A stretch of 64,000 nt of DNA from Flagellimonas meridianipacifica (GCF_003001695.1 NZ_PVYX01000001.1:1302001-1366000), one strand, 5' to 3'; shown: positions 9,147 to 17,927, counted from the first letter of the stretch. Notes: generated from the sequence alone by a model not told the origin. Translations and numbers: made by a program.

Positions 9147-9731
9147 ATGAGCACAAAAAAAAGGACTGAAGAATTAAAAGGTTTTTTAGCTGGGGATTCA
9201 CGAACATTACGTGATATCTACAGCAACCATTACCCTAAAGTTCAAGGTTTTATCTTAAAAAATTCCGGCTCTGAACAAGAGGCCAAGGATATTTTCCAAG
9301 ATGCCTTGGTATTGACCTACCAAAAACTAAAGTCTGGTTCTTTGCGCTTAGAATGTTCTTTGGCAACCTATATTTTTGCAGTGAGCAGAAATATGTGGAT
9401 GAATTCGCTTAGAAAAAGGAAGAGGACCTTACAATTGGACCAGAAACCGGAAATTTCTGAAGATCTTGAAAAAAGTATCCTTGCGGAAATTGAAAAAAGG
9501 GAGCGTTTTTCCCTTTATCACAAGCATTTTTTGAAATTGAGCGGTCAATGTCAAGAATTACTTCGTAACTTCTTTTTGGGCAAAAAAATGGATGAAATCG
9601 CTTCACTTATGAGCTACAGTGTGGCTTATACGAGAAAGAAAAAGTTCGAATGCAAGGAAAAATTACTTAAAATGATTGAGCTAGACCCTGTTTATACGGA
9701 ACTAAGTTCAAAAAAACGCAAAATCCAATAG
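9147..9731 (+). CDS. RNA polymerase ECF-type sigma factor (sigma-70 family)
   Basis: 194 residues. Region 2 is recognisable at ~20-95: RDIYSNHYPKVQGFIL, then SEQEAKDIFQDALVLTYQKL and LATYIFAVSRNMWMNSLRK, the core- and -10-binding segment. A region-4 HTH follows at ~125-180 (LSGQCQELLRNFFLGKKMDEIASLM, AYTRKKKFECKEKLL). The C-terminus is basic. It is the first gene of the rightward secretion operon, 2 bp from the next gene, whose N-terminus resembles an anti-sigma segment. It probably directs transcription of this operon and perhaps of the divergent surface-protein operon. Confidence 0.85.
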   Translation: MSTKKRTEELKGFLAGDSRTLRDIYSNHYPKVQGFILKNSGSEQEAKDIFQDALVLTYQKLKSGSLRLECSLATYIFAVSRNMWMNSLRKRKRTLQLDQKPEISEDLEKSILAEIEKRERFSLYHKHFLKLSGQCQELLRNFFLGKKMDEIASLMSYSVAYTRKKKFECKEKLLKMIELDPVYTELSSKKRKIQ

Positions 9732-9733
9732 CG

Positions 9734-10492
9734 ATGAGCAAGTATACGCCTGAACTTTTTGATTTGATTGAAGCGTATTTGAGCGACAGTCTCGATCCCA
9801 CTTCGAAATTGGAATTTGAAGAATCCCTAAGAAGGGACCCTGGCTTACAGGAAGCGTTGGAAAAGCATCGAACCCTGCACGAATCCATGTCCAATATGGA
9901 TGCCGTAGATTTTAGAAAGAAGCTTATTAAAATTGAGGGTGAGCTTTCGGATGTTAAAACCAAGCGCCTAAAAGGTAGCTGGTTCAATTGGCAAGTTGCT
10001 GCCACCGTGTTGGTCATTATAAGCTTAGGTGCCTTTTTCCTTTATCAAAACGCAACCCAAGAACAGCTTCTCTTTGATACCTACTTTACCGTATACCCTT
10101 TGGATGATGTAGTGCGGGGCAATGAAGAAGCGCATGTAAAACTGGCTTATGAAAACTACGCCAAGGAAGATTATGAAGGAGCTATCCCTGCTTTGGAAAA
10201 GCTTATAGCCGAAACCCCTGGGAAGCATCATCTAAGAATGTATTTGGGTAATGCGTACCTAAAGCAGGGGGAAGTCCAAAAAGCGCTAGGCGAATTCAAA
10301 CAACTTACCAAGGTACCTGCCTATGAGGAACAAGCCAATTGGTATATGGCCTTATGTTACTTAAAAATAGATGACAAGGACAAGACCATTTTACTATTGA
10401 AAGACCTCATTGCTTACGATGGTATTTATAAAAGCAAAGCCAAGGACTTATATGATGATTTATTAAAGCAAAAAAGTCCGGACGACTTCTAG
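9734..10492 (+). CDS. Membrane-anchored TPR protein, putative anti-sigma factor
   Basis: 252 residues. The N-terminal ~90 residues are cytosolic and anti-sigma-like (LFDLIEAYLSDSLDPTSKLEFEESLRRDPGLQEAL). A single membrane segment lies at ~92-111 (VAATVLVIISLGAFFLY), followed by a periplasmic region with TPR-type helices (AHVKLAYENYAKEDYEGAI, HLRMYLGNAYLKQGEVQKAL). This sigma-then-membrane-protein order is common in Bacteroidota and suggests sigma-factor control, or alternatively an assembly role analogous to PilF-type TPR proteins. I cannot decide between these. Confidence 0.75.
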   Translation: MSKYTPELFDLIEAYLSDSLDPTSKLEFEESLRRDPGLQEALEKHRTLHESMSNMDAVDFRKKLIKIEGELSDVKTKRLKGSWFNWQVAATVLVIISLGAFFLYQNATQEQLLFDTYFTVYPLDDVVRGNEEAHVKLAYENYAKEDYEGAIPALEKLIAETPGKHHLRMYLGNAYLKQGEVQKALGEFKQLTKVPAYEEQANWYMALCYLKIDDKDKTILLLKDLIAYDGIYKSKAKDLYDDLLKQKSPDDF

Positions 10493-10531
10493 TTTACCAA
10501 TTGAACTAGGGTGTTCGGAAAACCAAAAAAA

Positions 10532-10945
10532 ATGATGAACACCTTACTCAAGAAGAAAGTCCCAGCCCTCAATCTCCAAGAGACCTTAATAGTACTGGCC
10601 ATTATTGGCATCCTGCTCTTATTGGCACTTCCCAATTTAATGCCCTTGATATCCAAGGCGAAAAGTATTGAGGCACAAACGCAACTAAAGGCGATTTACA
10701 ATTCGCAGACCACGCACCGTTACATGTACAGTAAGTTCACTGCCGATATTGCTGAACTTGATTTTGTGCCCCCAAAAACCGTAAAAGAAAACGGTACCGC
10801 TAATTATGTCTACGTAATCATTTCGGCAAATGATGTTTCGTTCAAGGCGCGGGCCGAGGCTGTCACTGATTTTGATGGTGATGGCATCCTTAATGTTTGG
10901 GAAATTGATGAAAACGGGAATCCAAAACAGATTACCAAAGATTGA
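10532..10945 (+). CDS. Type II secretion/type IV pilin-like pseudopilin
   Basis: 137 residues from the ATG at 10532; a GTG seven codons earlier is less likely. A short basic leader (LLKKKVPA) precedes LNLQETLIVLAIIGILLLLALP, a class III signal sequence with the invariant Glu at mature position +5 if cleavage is between Ala and Leu. The canonical residue at -1 is Gly; here it is Ala. The long hydrophobic N-terminal helix is followed by a small globular domain and an Asp-rich C-terminus (DFDGDGILNVWEIDENG), resembling the calcium-binding tail of major pseudopilins. The next gene encodes a prepilin peptidase. It is probably the major subunit of the pseudopilus. Confidence 0.85.
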   Translation: MMNTLLKKKVPALNLQETLIVLAIIGILLLLALPNLMPLISKAKSIEAQTQLKAIYNSQTTHRYMYSKFTADIAELDFVPPKTVKENGTANYVYVIISANDVSFKARAEAVTDFDGDGILNVWEIDENGNPKQITKD

Positions 10946-10947
10946 TT

Positions 10948-11427
10948 ATGGTACTTCAACTTTTTACCATGTTGGGCATTACGGTCATTGTTTTTCAGGA
11001 CCTCAAGCAAAGAATGGTACATTGGGTGCTTTTTCCATTGCTTGGTGTGTTCTTAGCGGCGCTTTACCTAAGACAAACCTCCTTTATCAACTATGCAGCC
11101 AATGTTGGGTCCAACATTATCCTGGTTTGCGCCCTCATTTTCTTATTGTGGGTTTACACCAAAATACTTAGAAGGCAAGATTTTTTGAACGCCAGCTTAG
11201 GGTTAGGGGATATTCTTTTTCTGTGCGCTTTTGCACTGGGATTTCCCACCGTTACCTTTATTGTGCTTTTGGCTTTTAGCCTATGTTTTTCAGTTTTGGC
11301 ATTTGTTGTACTCAACTACTTTGTCAATGCTAAAACGGTTCCCTTAGCTGGCTTCATGGGCCTTTTCCTATTAGGCATACTACTGCTATCCAACATTCCC
11401 GGTCTTATTTCACTATACCATATCTAG
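10948..11427 (+). CDS. Type IV prepilin peptidase (A24 family)
   Basis: 159 residues from the ATG at 10948; upstream TTG codons overlap the pseudopilin stop. The protein is almost entirely hydrophobic with about six membrane segments. Both catalytic aspartates of the GxGD aspartyl protease family are visible: Asp in VFQDLKQRMVHW near the N-terminus and Asp in LGLGDILF in the middle. It lacks the N-terminal Cys-rich methyltransferase half of classical PilD, so it is a short, protease-only form. It should cleave the leader of the adjacent pseudopilin at the cytoplasmic membrane. Confidence 0.85.
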   Translation: MVLQLFTMLGITVIVFQDLKQRMVHWVLFPLLGVFLAALYLRQTSFINYAANVGSNIILVCALIFLLWVYTKILRRQDFLNASLGLGDILFLCAFALGFPTVTFIVLLAFSLCFSVLAFVVLNYFVNAKTVPLAGFMGLFLLGILLLSNIPGLISLYHI

Positions 11428-11429
11428 CC

Positions 11430-12842
11430 ATGAAAGAAGGAACCTATCACATACCCACACATCTACAACAGCAAATTTCATCGGAACAGGCGTTTCACTA
11501 CCGCATCGTTCCAGTTGGCGAAAACGAAGATTCCCTTGTCTTAAAAACAGATACAGCTTCCTTGGACACACTATTGACCGAGCTTAACATTATCCTTGAA
11601 AAGCCAGTAACATTACAAGCTTGTGAGACGAAAGAGCTGCAGAAATATTTATTTACCAATTATCGGCTACAGGCCACTAATGAAAATGCCAGCTTAAGCT
11701 ACACTAAAGATTTCCTGGAAAAAATATTGTTGACTGGGAAGAGCATTGGAAGTAGTGATATTCATTTTGAACCTTATGAAGAGCGCTGCCGTATCCGTTT
11801 TCGCCTAGATGGGAAACTAATCGAACGCTATAGCATTCCCATGCTGGATTACCCTACCATGGTCAATAAAATCAAAATTCGTGCTAACCTGGACATTGCC
11901 GAAAAACGATTGCCACAGGACGGGCGTATTACAGTAAAATCGTATACCGATGAATTTGATATCCGGGTATCTTCCCTCCCCACTTTGCATGGAGAAAAGC
12001 TGGTGCTCCGGATTTTAAGCAGGGATACCGGAAAGATTGCATTGGAGCAACTTGGTTTTTCTAAAACCGAATTGGAACGGTACCAGGAGGGTATCAAAAA
12101 ACCAAACGGTATTGTGTTGATATCCGGACCAACCGGCTCAGGAAAGACCACCACCCTCTATGCCACCTTGAAAACCTTGAATAATGAAAAAACCAATATC
12201 GTTACTATTGAAGACCCTATAGAATACACTTTAGAGGGTGTCAACCAAGTACAGCTAAAGGAAAATATAGGCCTCGACTTTGCCAGTTCGCTCAAAACAT
12301 TTCTACGTCAAGATCCCGATGTCATCATGGTAGGGGAAATTCGAGATGTTAACACGGCCAATATGGCCATAAGAGCAGCCTTAACCGGGCATTTGGTGCT
12401 CTCTACCATACATACCAACTCGGCATGGGCCACTATTTCTAGATTGGTGGATATGGGTGTACCGCCCTTTTTAATAGCCAATACCTTGAACATGAGTGTG
12501 GCTCAGCGTTTGGTGCGAAAGCTCTGCAATGCCTGCAAACAAGAAAAGCCCATTGCCCGGGAATTTTTTCCAAAGAACTTTAAAACTCCCCCATCGATAA
12601 AAAAGCACTTTGTGCCCACAGGGTGCGATGCCTGCCACCATACTGGTTATTCTGGCAGAAAAGCCATTTATGAAATCGTACCCATAACCAAAACATTGTA
12701 CGGCCCCATTATAGCCAATGAATTGCAGATTGATGAATACTTGATCAAGGAACAAATTGCCACCTTGAAGAAAAATGCCATTGCCATGGTAGAACAGGGA
12801 ATAACATCCATTGAAGAAGTCTATACCCTTTTGACAAACTAA
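11430..12842 (+). CDS. gspE: GspE/PilB-family secretion or pilus-extension ATPase
   Basis: 470 residues. The N-terminal ~85 residues are a short MshEN/N1-like region. The ATPase core includes DIHFEPYEERCRIRFRLDG, Walker A GPTGSGKTTTLYA (~231-243), an Asp box (IVTIEDPIEYTLEGVNQVQ), Walker B (DVIMVGEIRD) and a His box (LTGHLVLSTIHTNSA). A tetracysteine zinc motif, CNAC...CDAC, lies at ~365-400, as in GspE/PilB and not PilT. It powers pseudopilus or pilus assembly from the cytoplasm. It begins 2 bp after the prepilin peptidase stop. There is only one ATPase and no retraction ATPase, which favours a type II-like system. Confidence 0.92.
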   Translation: MKEGTYHIPTHLQQQISSEQAFHYRIVPVGENEDSLVLKTDTASLDTLLTELNIILEKPVTLQACETKELQKYLFTNYRLQATNENASLSYTKDFLEKILLTGKSIGSSDIHFEPYEERCRIRFRLDGKLIERYSIPMLDYPTMVNKIKIRANLDIAEKRLPQDGRITVKSYTDEFDIRVSSLPTLHGEKLVLRILSRDTGKIALEQLGFSKTELERYQEGIKKPNGIVLISGPTGSGKTTTLYATLKTLNNEKTNIVTIEDPIEYTLEGVNQVQLKENIGLDFASSLKTFLRQDPDVIMVGEIRDVNTANMAIRAALTGHLVLSTIHTNSAWATISRLVDMGVPPFLIANTLNMSVAQRLVRKLCNACKQEKPIAREFFPKNFKTPPSIKKHFVPTGCDACHHTGYSGRKAIYEIVPITKTLYGPIIANELQIDEYLIKEQIATLKKNAIAMVEQGITSIEEVYTLLTN

Positions 12843-12845
12843 ACA

Positions 12846-15017
12846 ATGAAACGATATTTAGTACTTATACCGCTATTGCTTCTTTTTCTCAGTGCAAATT
12901 CACAAGAGGAAAGGATACGATCATTACGTAACAATCTAGAAGCCCTGGCGATGGATAATCCGGCCTATAACGAAACCCTAAAACTAGAGGTCAACGTAAG
13001 CAGCGTAAGCTTACCCAATTTCTTGATGGCCGTATCCAAGGTTCACCAATTGAACTTAAGTGTAAGTAACGACATTGCTAACATCACTATCATAAACAAT
13101 TTTTCCAATGTAACGATCAGTGATCTATTGCTGTTCCTTTGCAAAGAATACAATCTGACCATTGACTTTACAGGTAGTATCCTTGCCATCAAGAGTTATC
13201 GCCCAACCCCAGTAACACCAGTTGAAAAAGTAGTTCAGATCGGTTATGACCCAAATTCTGGACTTATTTCAATGGATATCGGGAATGACCCTTTGGAAAA
13301 AGTGTTCAGAAAAATTATTGAAGTATCGGGTAAGAACCTCCTTTATAGTAACGGTCTAAAAGATCGACCACTCAACATCCTTTTGAACGATGTCCCCTTT
13401 GATACGGCCATGGCAAAATTGGCTGACATCAATGGTTTGGTCCACTCCAAATCAAGAGACGGATTTTATCTTTTCAGTTCACTTGAAAACGGCGATCAAA
13501 GTGCCAATCGCAACATAGGGATGGGCCCTGGTACACGCTATGAAGTCTTGGATACCATAAATAGAATTCTGAATATCAACTTACAGAATTCCCCAGTAGC
13601 TGAGATTATTGATAATCTAGCGCAAGATTTAAATTTGGATGTGTATACGGCTACCCCATTGGAGCAGGCAGGAACCATTACTTTTAACGCAAAGGGCATT
13701 TATTTTGATGATCTATTGGCTCATATTTTTGAAAGTCAGGAAACTGCTTTACCAAGTGTACCCCAAGAAACCCTACCATCAAATGGCAGGGCCAGAACAA
13801 GTCAAATTCCTAGGGTTGGTGCAACTTCCACAAACTTTACCTTTAAAAAGGAGAACAATATCTACTTCTTTGGTACGGCGGATCAATTGAGTCTGCGAAA
13901 TGTGGAAATTATTCAAATGATGTACCGCTCTGTGGAACTCTTGGGCGACCCAACCTATGGCTCTGGGGGTGGTAGGACTGCGGGCAGAACTGCCCGAAGC
14001 GACATCAATTTTTTTGGGAACAATCAAAACCAATTTGGGCAAGCCGGCGGTTTACCCCAAGGTAACCTAAATAGAAGAACCTTGAATACGCAAGGGAATT
14101 TCAGTTTCAGAAATTCTCAAGATGGCGCACAGGCCCTTGTGGATATATTTCCTGATGAAATAAAATCACAATTGGATATCAAGGTAGACTTTGAGCTGAA
14201 TAGTTTTATTGTCAGCGGTCCTGCAGCCAACGTGCAACGTTTTAAAGGTTTTCTTAAGGAAATTGACCGCCCGGTACCTGTGGTGCTCATTGAAGTGATG
14301 ATTTTGGAGGTAAGAAAATCGGCCACTCTGGAAACCGGTATCAGTTTGGGAATTGGGGATGCGCCGGTTAGTACCAGAGGGAACCTTTTCCCATCTGCCG
14401 ATATTACTTTAGGGGCAAATACTGTCAACCGGATCATAGGCGGTTTTGATGGTTTTGGCTCTTTTAATATAGGCAAGGTAGTACCTAATTTTTTTGCTAC
14501 CATTAGGGCATTGGAGAATAATGGCAATCTCAAAATACGTTCTACGCCAAAGTTGTCCACCTTAAATGGGCATCGTGCTACCTTGTCCATTGGGGAAACC
14601 ACCTATTATGTTATCACCAACCAAAACTTTTTTGGTTCCCAAATTCCCACGGCTTCAGAAATACGAAATTTCGCTCCTGTAGACGCCGAACTGTCCTTGA
14701 GTATACGACCCTTTGTTTCGGGTGATGGACAGGTAACACTTGACATCAACGTTGTTCAATCGGATTTTAGTGAAGATCGTATCGAAGACGAGGCCCCCCC
14801 AGATCTTACTTCACGGGAGTTCAGTTCCATTATACGCATGCAGAACCAAGATTTGGCCATTTTAGGCGGATTGGAAGAAAAGATAAAAAACGACACTGGT
14901 TCCGGGGTACCCCTTTTGGCCAGGATACCCGTAATCAAATGGTTGTTTAGTAGAAGGCAACGAGAGGATACCAAACAAAAACTGACCGTTCTTATTAAAC
15001 CCACAGTAATCTATTAG
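12846..15017 (+). CDS. gspD: Secretin (GspD/PilQ family outer-membrane channel)
   Basis: 723 residues with a signal peptide (ends FLSANSQ). The N-terminal half has STN/N0-N1-type modules (VSLPNFLMAVSKVHQLNLSV; PLNILLNDVPFDTAMAKLAD). A Gly/Asn/Gln-rich segment lies at ~370-425. The secretin domain spans ~470-723: VPVVLIEVMILEVRKSATLE, ALENNGNLKIRSTPKLSTLN, AELSLSIRPFV, DLAILGG and QKLTVLIKPTVIY. It forms the multimeric outer-membrane exit pore. It lies 3 bp after gspE and is directly abutted by the PilM/N-like gene. No pilotin was recognised nearby. Confidence 0.9.
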   Translation: MKRYLVLIPLLLLFLSANSQEERIRSLRNNLEALAMDNPAYNETLKLEVNVSSVSLPNFLMAVSKVHQLNLSVSNDIANITIINNFSNVTISDLLLFLCKEYNLTIDFTGSILAIKSYRPTPVTPVEKVVQIGYDPNSGLISMDIGNDPLEKVFRKIIEVSGKNLLYSNGLKDRPLNILLNDVPFDTAMAKLADINGLVHSKSRDGFYLFSSLENGDQSANRNIGMGPGTRYEVLDTINRILNINLQNSPVAEIIDNLAQDLNLDVYTATPLEQAGTITFNAKGIYFDDLLAHIFESQETALPSVPQETLPSNGRARTSQIPRVGATSTNFTFKKENNIYFFGTADQLSLRNVEIIQMMYRSVELLGDPTYGSGGGRTAGRTARSDINFFGNNQNQFGQAGGLPQGNLNRRTLNTQGNFSFRNSQDGAQALVDIFPDEIKSQLDIKVDFELNSFIVSGPAANVQRFKGFLKEIDRPVPVVLIEVMILEVRKSATLETGISLGIGDAPVSTRGNLFPSADITLGANTVNRIIGGFDGFGSFNIGKVVPNFFATIRALENNGNLKIRSTPKLSTLNGHRATLSIGETTYYVITNQNFFGSQIPTASEIRNFAPVDAELSLSIRPFVSGDGQVTLDINVVQSDFSEDRIEDEAPPDLTSREFSSIIRMQNQDLAILGGLEEKIKNDTGSGVPLLARIPVIKWLFSRRQREDTKQKLTVLIKPTVIY

Positions 15018-16223
15018 ATGCTTAAAAAAATAGTGAGACATATCACCGAGGGGAATCTGTACCAAGGTCTGGAAGTTCATACCCAAGAAAGCCAGGAAAG
15101 CTACGCACTTCTAAACATGCGCTATAACAAAGAAGAGCTTCACCCCTTGGATTCCGTGATCGGTAAAACCTTGGAGGAACTTTTACCCCATATTGAGAAG
15201 AGCGCCCCGGTATTGGTAACCTTTAATTCGGCCCAGGTACTTAAAAAGCATATTGTGGCGGACACAAACAACAACCCGGAACGCCTGTTGAACCAGGCTT
15301 TTCCAAATCTGGAGCTTGATAATTTTTATTACCAAGTCACCCAAGCCGGTTCAAATGCCATTGTCAGTATCAGTAAGAAAGTAGCTATTGATGGTTACCT
15401 GGCCCAATTGAAGGAAAGGGGGATCGTACCCATTCAAATCGCCTTAGGCCTATCCCATATGGATGTTCTTGCGAACTATGTTGAGGGAACCTTAATGGGT
15501 TCCAATTTTGAGGTGCACTACCAACGGGGCAATTTGGTAGCTTTTAAAGCCAAAACAAATACGGCTGCCCAAGAAGTGGAAATCGGAAACCTTGCTTTAC
15601 TGCCAACCCAACTGCTCTGCTTTGCACAAATAGTGGCCTACTTGAATTCAAAACCGAAAAGCAGCAACCTCCAATTGATTAATGGGCAACTTGGCGACAC
15701 TTTCAAAAATGCTAGAATTTTTGATTTTGGAATCAAAGGAGCTTTGGGTCTTTTTTTAGTGGTCCTGCTCGGAAATTTCTTAATTTTCAATCACTATCAT
15801 ACTGCAAATCAGCAGCTGGAATCGAGTTTGCCCAATGTGGACCTACAGGACCTCACCCTTAAACAATTACAACAGCGGGTCACATCCAAGGAGGAGCGAC
15901 TTCAATTGATTGCCAAATCCAAAAACTCCAGAACATCGCTATATTTTGATAAGCTTGCTATGGATATCCCATCTTCTGTGCAATTACAAGCCATGCATTT
16001 TCAACCGTTACGCTTTCCCGTTCGTAAAGATAAACCCATCGAACTACAGGAACATTCCCTTCAAATAGCGGGGATCACTAACGATAAAAACACCTTTACC
16101 CTATGGGCAGACCATCTGGAAATGCAAGATTGGATTCGCAGGGTAGACATATTGGATTACGAATACGTTTCCAATTCCTCTGCCAGTTTTACCTTAAACC
16201 TTATGCTTAATGAAGCTGAATAA
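15018..16223 (+). CDS. PilM/PilN- or GspL-like inner-membrane assembly protein
   Basis: 401 residues with no signal peptide. The first ~235 residues are cytosolic and could be an actin-like PilM/GspL cytoplasmic domain. One membrane helix lies at ~239-256 (GALGLFLVVLLGNFLIF), followed by a periplasmic coiled-coil segment and a ferredoxin-like C-terminus as in PilN/GspL (LYFDKLAMDIPSSVQLQAM, HSLQIAGITNDKNTFTLWAD). This gives the layout of a PilM-PilN fusion or GspL. It begins immediately after the secretin stop and overlaps the next gene by 14 bp. Assignment rests on topology and context more than on motifs. Confidence 0.65.
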   Translation: MLKKIVRHITEGNLYQGLEVHTQESQESYALLNMRYNKEELHPLDSVIGKTLEELLPHIEKSAPVLVTFNSAQVLKKHIVADTNNNPERLLNQAFPNLELDNFYYQVTQAGSNAIVSISKKVAIDGYLAQLKERGIVPIQIALGLSHMDVLANYVEGTLMGSNFEVHYQRGNLVAFKAKTNTAAQEVEIGNLALLPTQLLCFAQIVAYLNSKPKSSNLQLINGQLGDTFKNARIFDFGIKGALGLFLVVLLGNFLIFNHYHTANQQLESSLPNVDLQDLTLKQLQQRVTSKEERLQLIAKSKNSRTSLYFDKLAMDIPSSVQLQAMHFQPLRFPVRKDKPIELQEHSLQIAGITNDKNTFTLWADHLEMQDWIRRVDILDYEYVSNSSASFTLNLMLNEAE

Positions 16224-16731
16224 GAAGAATAAATTCTTGATTTTTGGGGTTTTGGCTATGATTTTTGCGAGCTATAAAATTGCGTTGGAAAAAACACTCT
16301 TGGCAAAAAAGGAATACAACCAGCAAATGCAAAAGCAGTCCGCCATGTCCAATCTTCCACAACAGCTATCCCTGTTAAGCCAAAAAGAAAGGAATTTAGA
16401 TCAACAATTGCTTGAATTCAATCTGGAGAACACTTCCATGCAGAGCAACCTTTTTAAATTTTTAAACCTGCAGGCAGTAAAAGAACAAGTGGCGATCATT
16501 GATTTTAAATTACCCCATATACGGAAAACCGAAAATGAAGAGATTTTAACCCATATCTTTATCCTCCAAGGTGGGTATACCGCTATCCTCAAAACACTGC
16601 ATGCTCTAGAAAGCAAAAGTGGTTTTGGCAGCATTTCCCATGTTGGTTTTGAAAAAAAGAGAGATTACCGCTCCAAAAGGACCTACCTACAGGCCGAGGT
16701 GTTTTTGGAGCAGTCAAGCAGTAGAAATTAG
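16210..16731 (+). CDS. PilO/GspM-like inner-membrane assembly protein
   Basis: 173 residues: a short basic N-terminus, one membrane helix (FLIFGVLAMIFASYKIAL), a coiled-coil stretch (~25-75) and a small periplasmic domain (LTHIFILQGGYTAILKTLHALES), which is the topology and fold order of PilO/GspM. It overlaps the PilM/N-like gene and is the last gene of the operon, followed by an intrinsic terminator. It probably pairs with the preceding protein in the inner-membrane alignment complex. There is no GspF/PilC platform gene in the cluster. Confidence 0.65.
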   Translation: MKLNKKNKFLIFGVLAMIFASYKIALEKTLLAKKEYNQQMQKQSAMSNLPQQLSLLSQKERNLDQQLLEFNLENTSMQSNLFKFLNLQAVKEQVAIIDFKLPHIRKTENEEILTHIFILQGGYTAILKTLHALESKSGFGSISHVGFEKKRDYRSKRTYLQAEVFLEQSSSRN

Positions 16732-16765
16732 ATTTAAGTTTACGGTAAGATTCGTTTTGGGGATT

Positions 16766-16799
16766 AACAAAGCTCGCATCAAATGCGGGCTTTGTTTTT
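16766..16799 (+). terminator. Intrinsic terminator of the secretion operon
   Basis: A stem AACAAAGCTCGCAT / ATGCGGGCTTTGTT with loop CAA (one G-U pair) is followed by a T-run. It lies 35 bp after the PilO-like stop and closes the rightward operon. Confidence 0.85.
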
Positions 16800-17118
16800 A
16801 TAGATAGCTTAAACTTATAAGGCCATTCCCCAGCAACAATTAGATGAAAGTGCCCAAATCCGAACGTTTCTCGGGAAACCTTTACTTAAGTCATTAGAGT
16901 TCCAAGAACCAGCCAAATAACCGTGCTACTAAAAAAACTAGATATCAGGTTTTTTGTTTTCGTATTCATAGTCTAGCTGATTGATTGTAGTTTAGATTAA
17001 TTGCAATATGTTTTGTCAAGAGTAAGAATCTTTGAAAATCAGCATGATATACATCCAAATATTTTTATGAAACCTAAGGATTTAATTAAAAGTCTCGGTT
17101 TTGCCCTTTAATATCCCC
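16800..17118. other. Intergenic region without recognised gene
   Basis: About 320 bp of AT-rich sequence between the secretion-operon terminator and the Crp/Fnr regulator. I see no convincing reading frame or repeat in it. Confidence 0.4.
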
Positions 17119-17140
17119 AAGATTTGTCATCACAAATCTT
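17119..17140. promoter_or_regulatory. Perfect inverted repeat upstream of the Crp/Fnr regulator
   Basis: AAGATTTGT-CATC-ACAAATCTT: 9-bp arms with a 4-nt centre, about 88 bp before the regulator start at 17228, with no following T-run. Its TTTGT/ACAAA core resembles, with different spacing, the TTGTC-N4-GACAA palindromes in front of the next two transcription units, so autoregulation is possible. Confidence 0.4.
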
Positions 17141-17227
17141 AATTAGATTTCAACGGTAATCATTGTCATATAGCAATATTTGCATTTTTCAATATTCATA
17201 TTTTTGAAACTCAAAAAGACACAGGAA

Positions 17228-17797
17228 ATGTTTACGGAACTTGAAGGATTTATAAAATCAGTGGATGAAGTTGACAAGAAGACACTTGATGAAATTACAA
17301 ATCGCTTTCAGCCTTTAAGGACCGTGAGAAATGAGATGCTCTGTAACATTGGTCAAGTATGTAATCATTTCTACTTTATCAGCAAGGGTTGTCTGAGACT
17401 TTATGAGATTGATGACAAAGGCAACGAAATAACTGGATACTTTGCTTTGGAAAAAAGTATCATTTCGGCCAATACAAGTTTTATGCTGCAAAAACCTTCA
17501 CGTGACTGTTTGGTTTCCCTGGAGCCATCCGAGCTGTTAGCAATTAAGAGAAAAGACTTTTACGAATTAGTGGATACCATTCCCGTTTTCGCCAAAATGT
17601 ACCATCAATTCATTGAGTTTGCTTTCATCCACTCACAGATGCGAATCTATAGTTTTTTGGGCATGGAAGGTATAGACAAGCTGAAATGGGTCATGGAACA
17701 TGAACCAAAGCTCTTATCCAGAATCTCAAGCAAAGCCGTAGCCTCATACTTGGGGATGACCAATTCTACGTTGAGCAAACTAAGAGCAAAGTTGTAG
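17228..17797 (+). CDS. Crp/Fnr-family transcriptional regulator
   Basis: 189 residues from the ATG at 17228 (MFTELEGF); an in-frame ATG 16 codons upstream gives an unlikely hydrophobic extension. A cyclic-nucleotide-binding-type beta-barrel is at ~20-115 (CNHFYFISKGCLRLYEIDDKGNE in two parts, GYFALEKSIISANTSFM). A short HTH ends the protein (LLSRISSKAVASYLGMTNSTLSKLRAKL in two parts). This compact Bacteroidota form lacks FNR cysteine clusters. Two palindromes of the form TTGTC-N4-GACAA precede the tautomerase and esterase genes downstream and are the likely binding sites. The effector is unknown. Confidence 0.85.
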   Translation: MFTELEGFIKSVDEVDKKTLDEITNRFQPLRTVRNEMLCNIGQVCNHFYFISKGCLRLYEIDDKGNEITGYFALEKSIISANTSFMLQKPSRDCLVSLEPSELLAIKRKDFYELVDTIPVFAKMYHQFIEFAFIHSQMRIYSFLGMEGIDKLKWVMEHEPKLLSRISSKAVASYLGMTNSTLSKLRAKL

Positions 17798-17913
17798 TCC
17801 CTTATCCCTATTTTATTTCTTGATCGCCACCTTCTATATCATTTGATAGGCAGAAGTTTATTGGTCTTAGAATGTTTATCTGAAAAATTGACCTTTCAAA
17901 ATCCTGAAAAGCA

Positions 17914-17927
17914 TTGTCTTAGGACAA
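17914..17927 (+). promoter_or_regulatory. TTGTC-N4-GACAA palindrome and promoter of the tautomerase gene
   Basis: TTGTC-TTAG-GACAA, flanked by A and C. A -7-like element GATTTTTG (7 of 8 matches to TAnnTTTG) ends 29 nt past the C at 17928, exactly the spacing seen at the 18544 site. This geometry fits activation from about -41.5. Confidence 0.5.
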
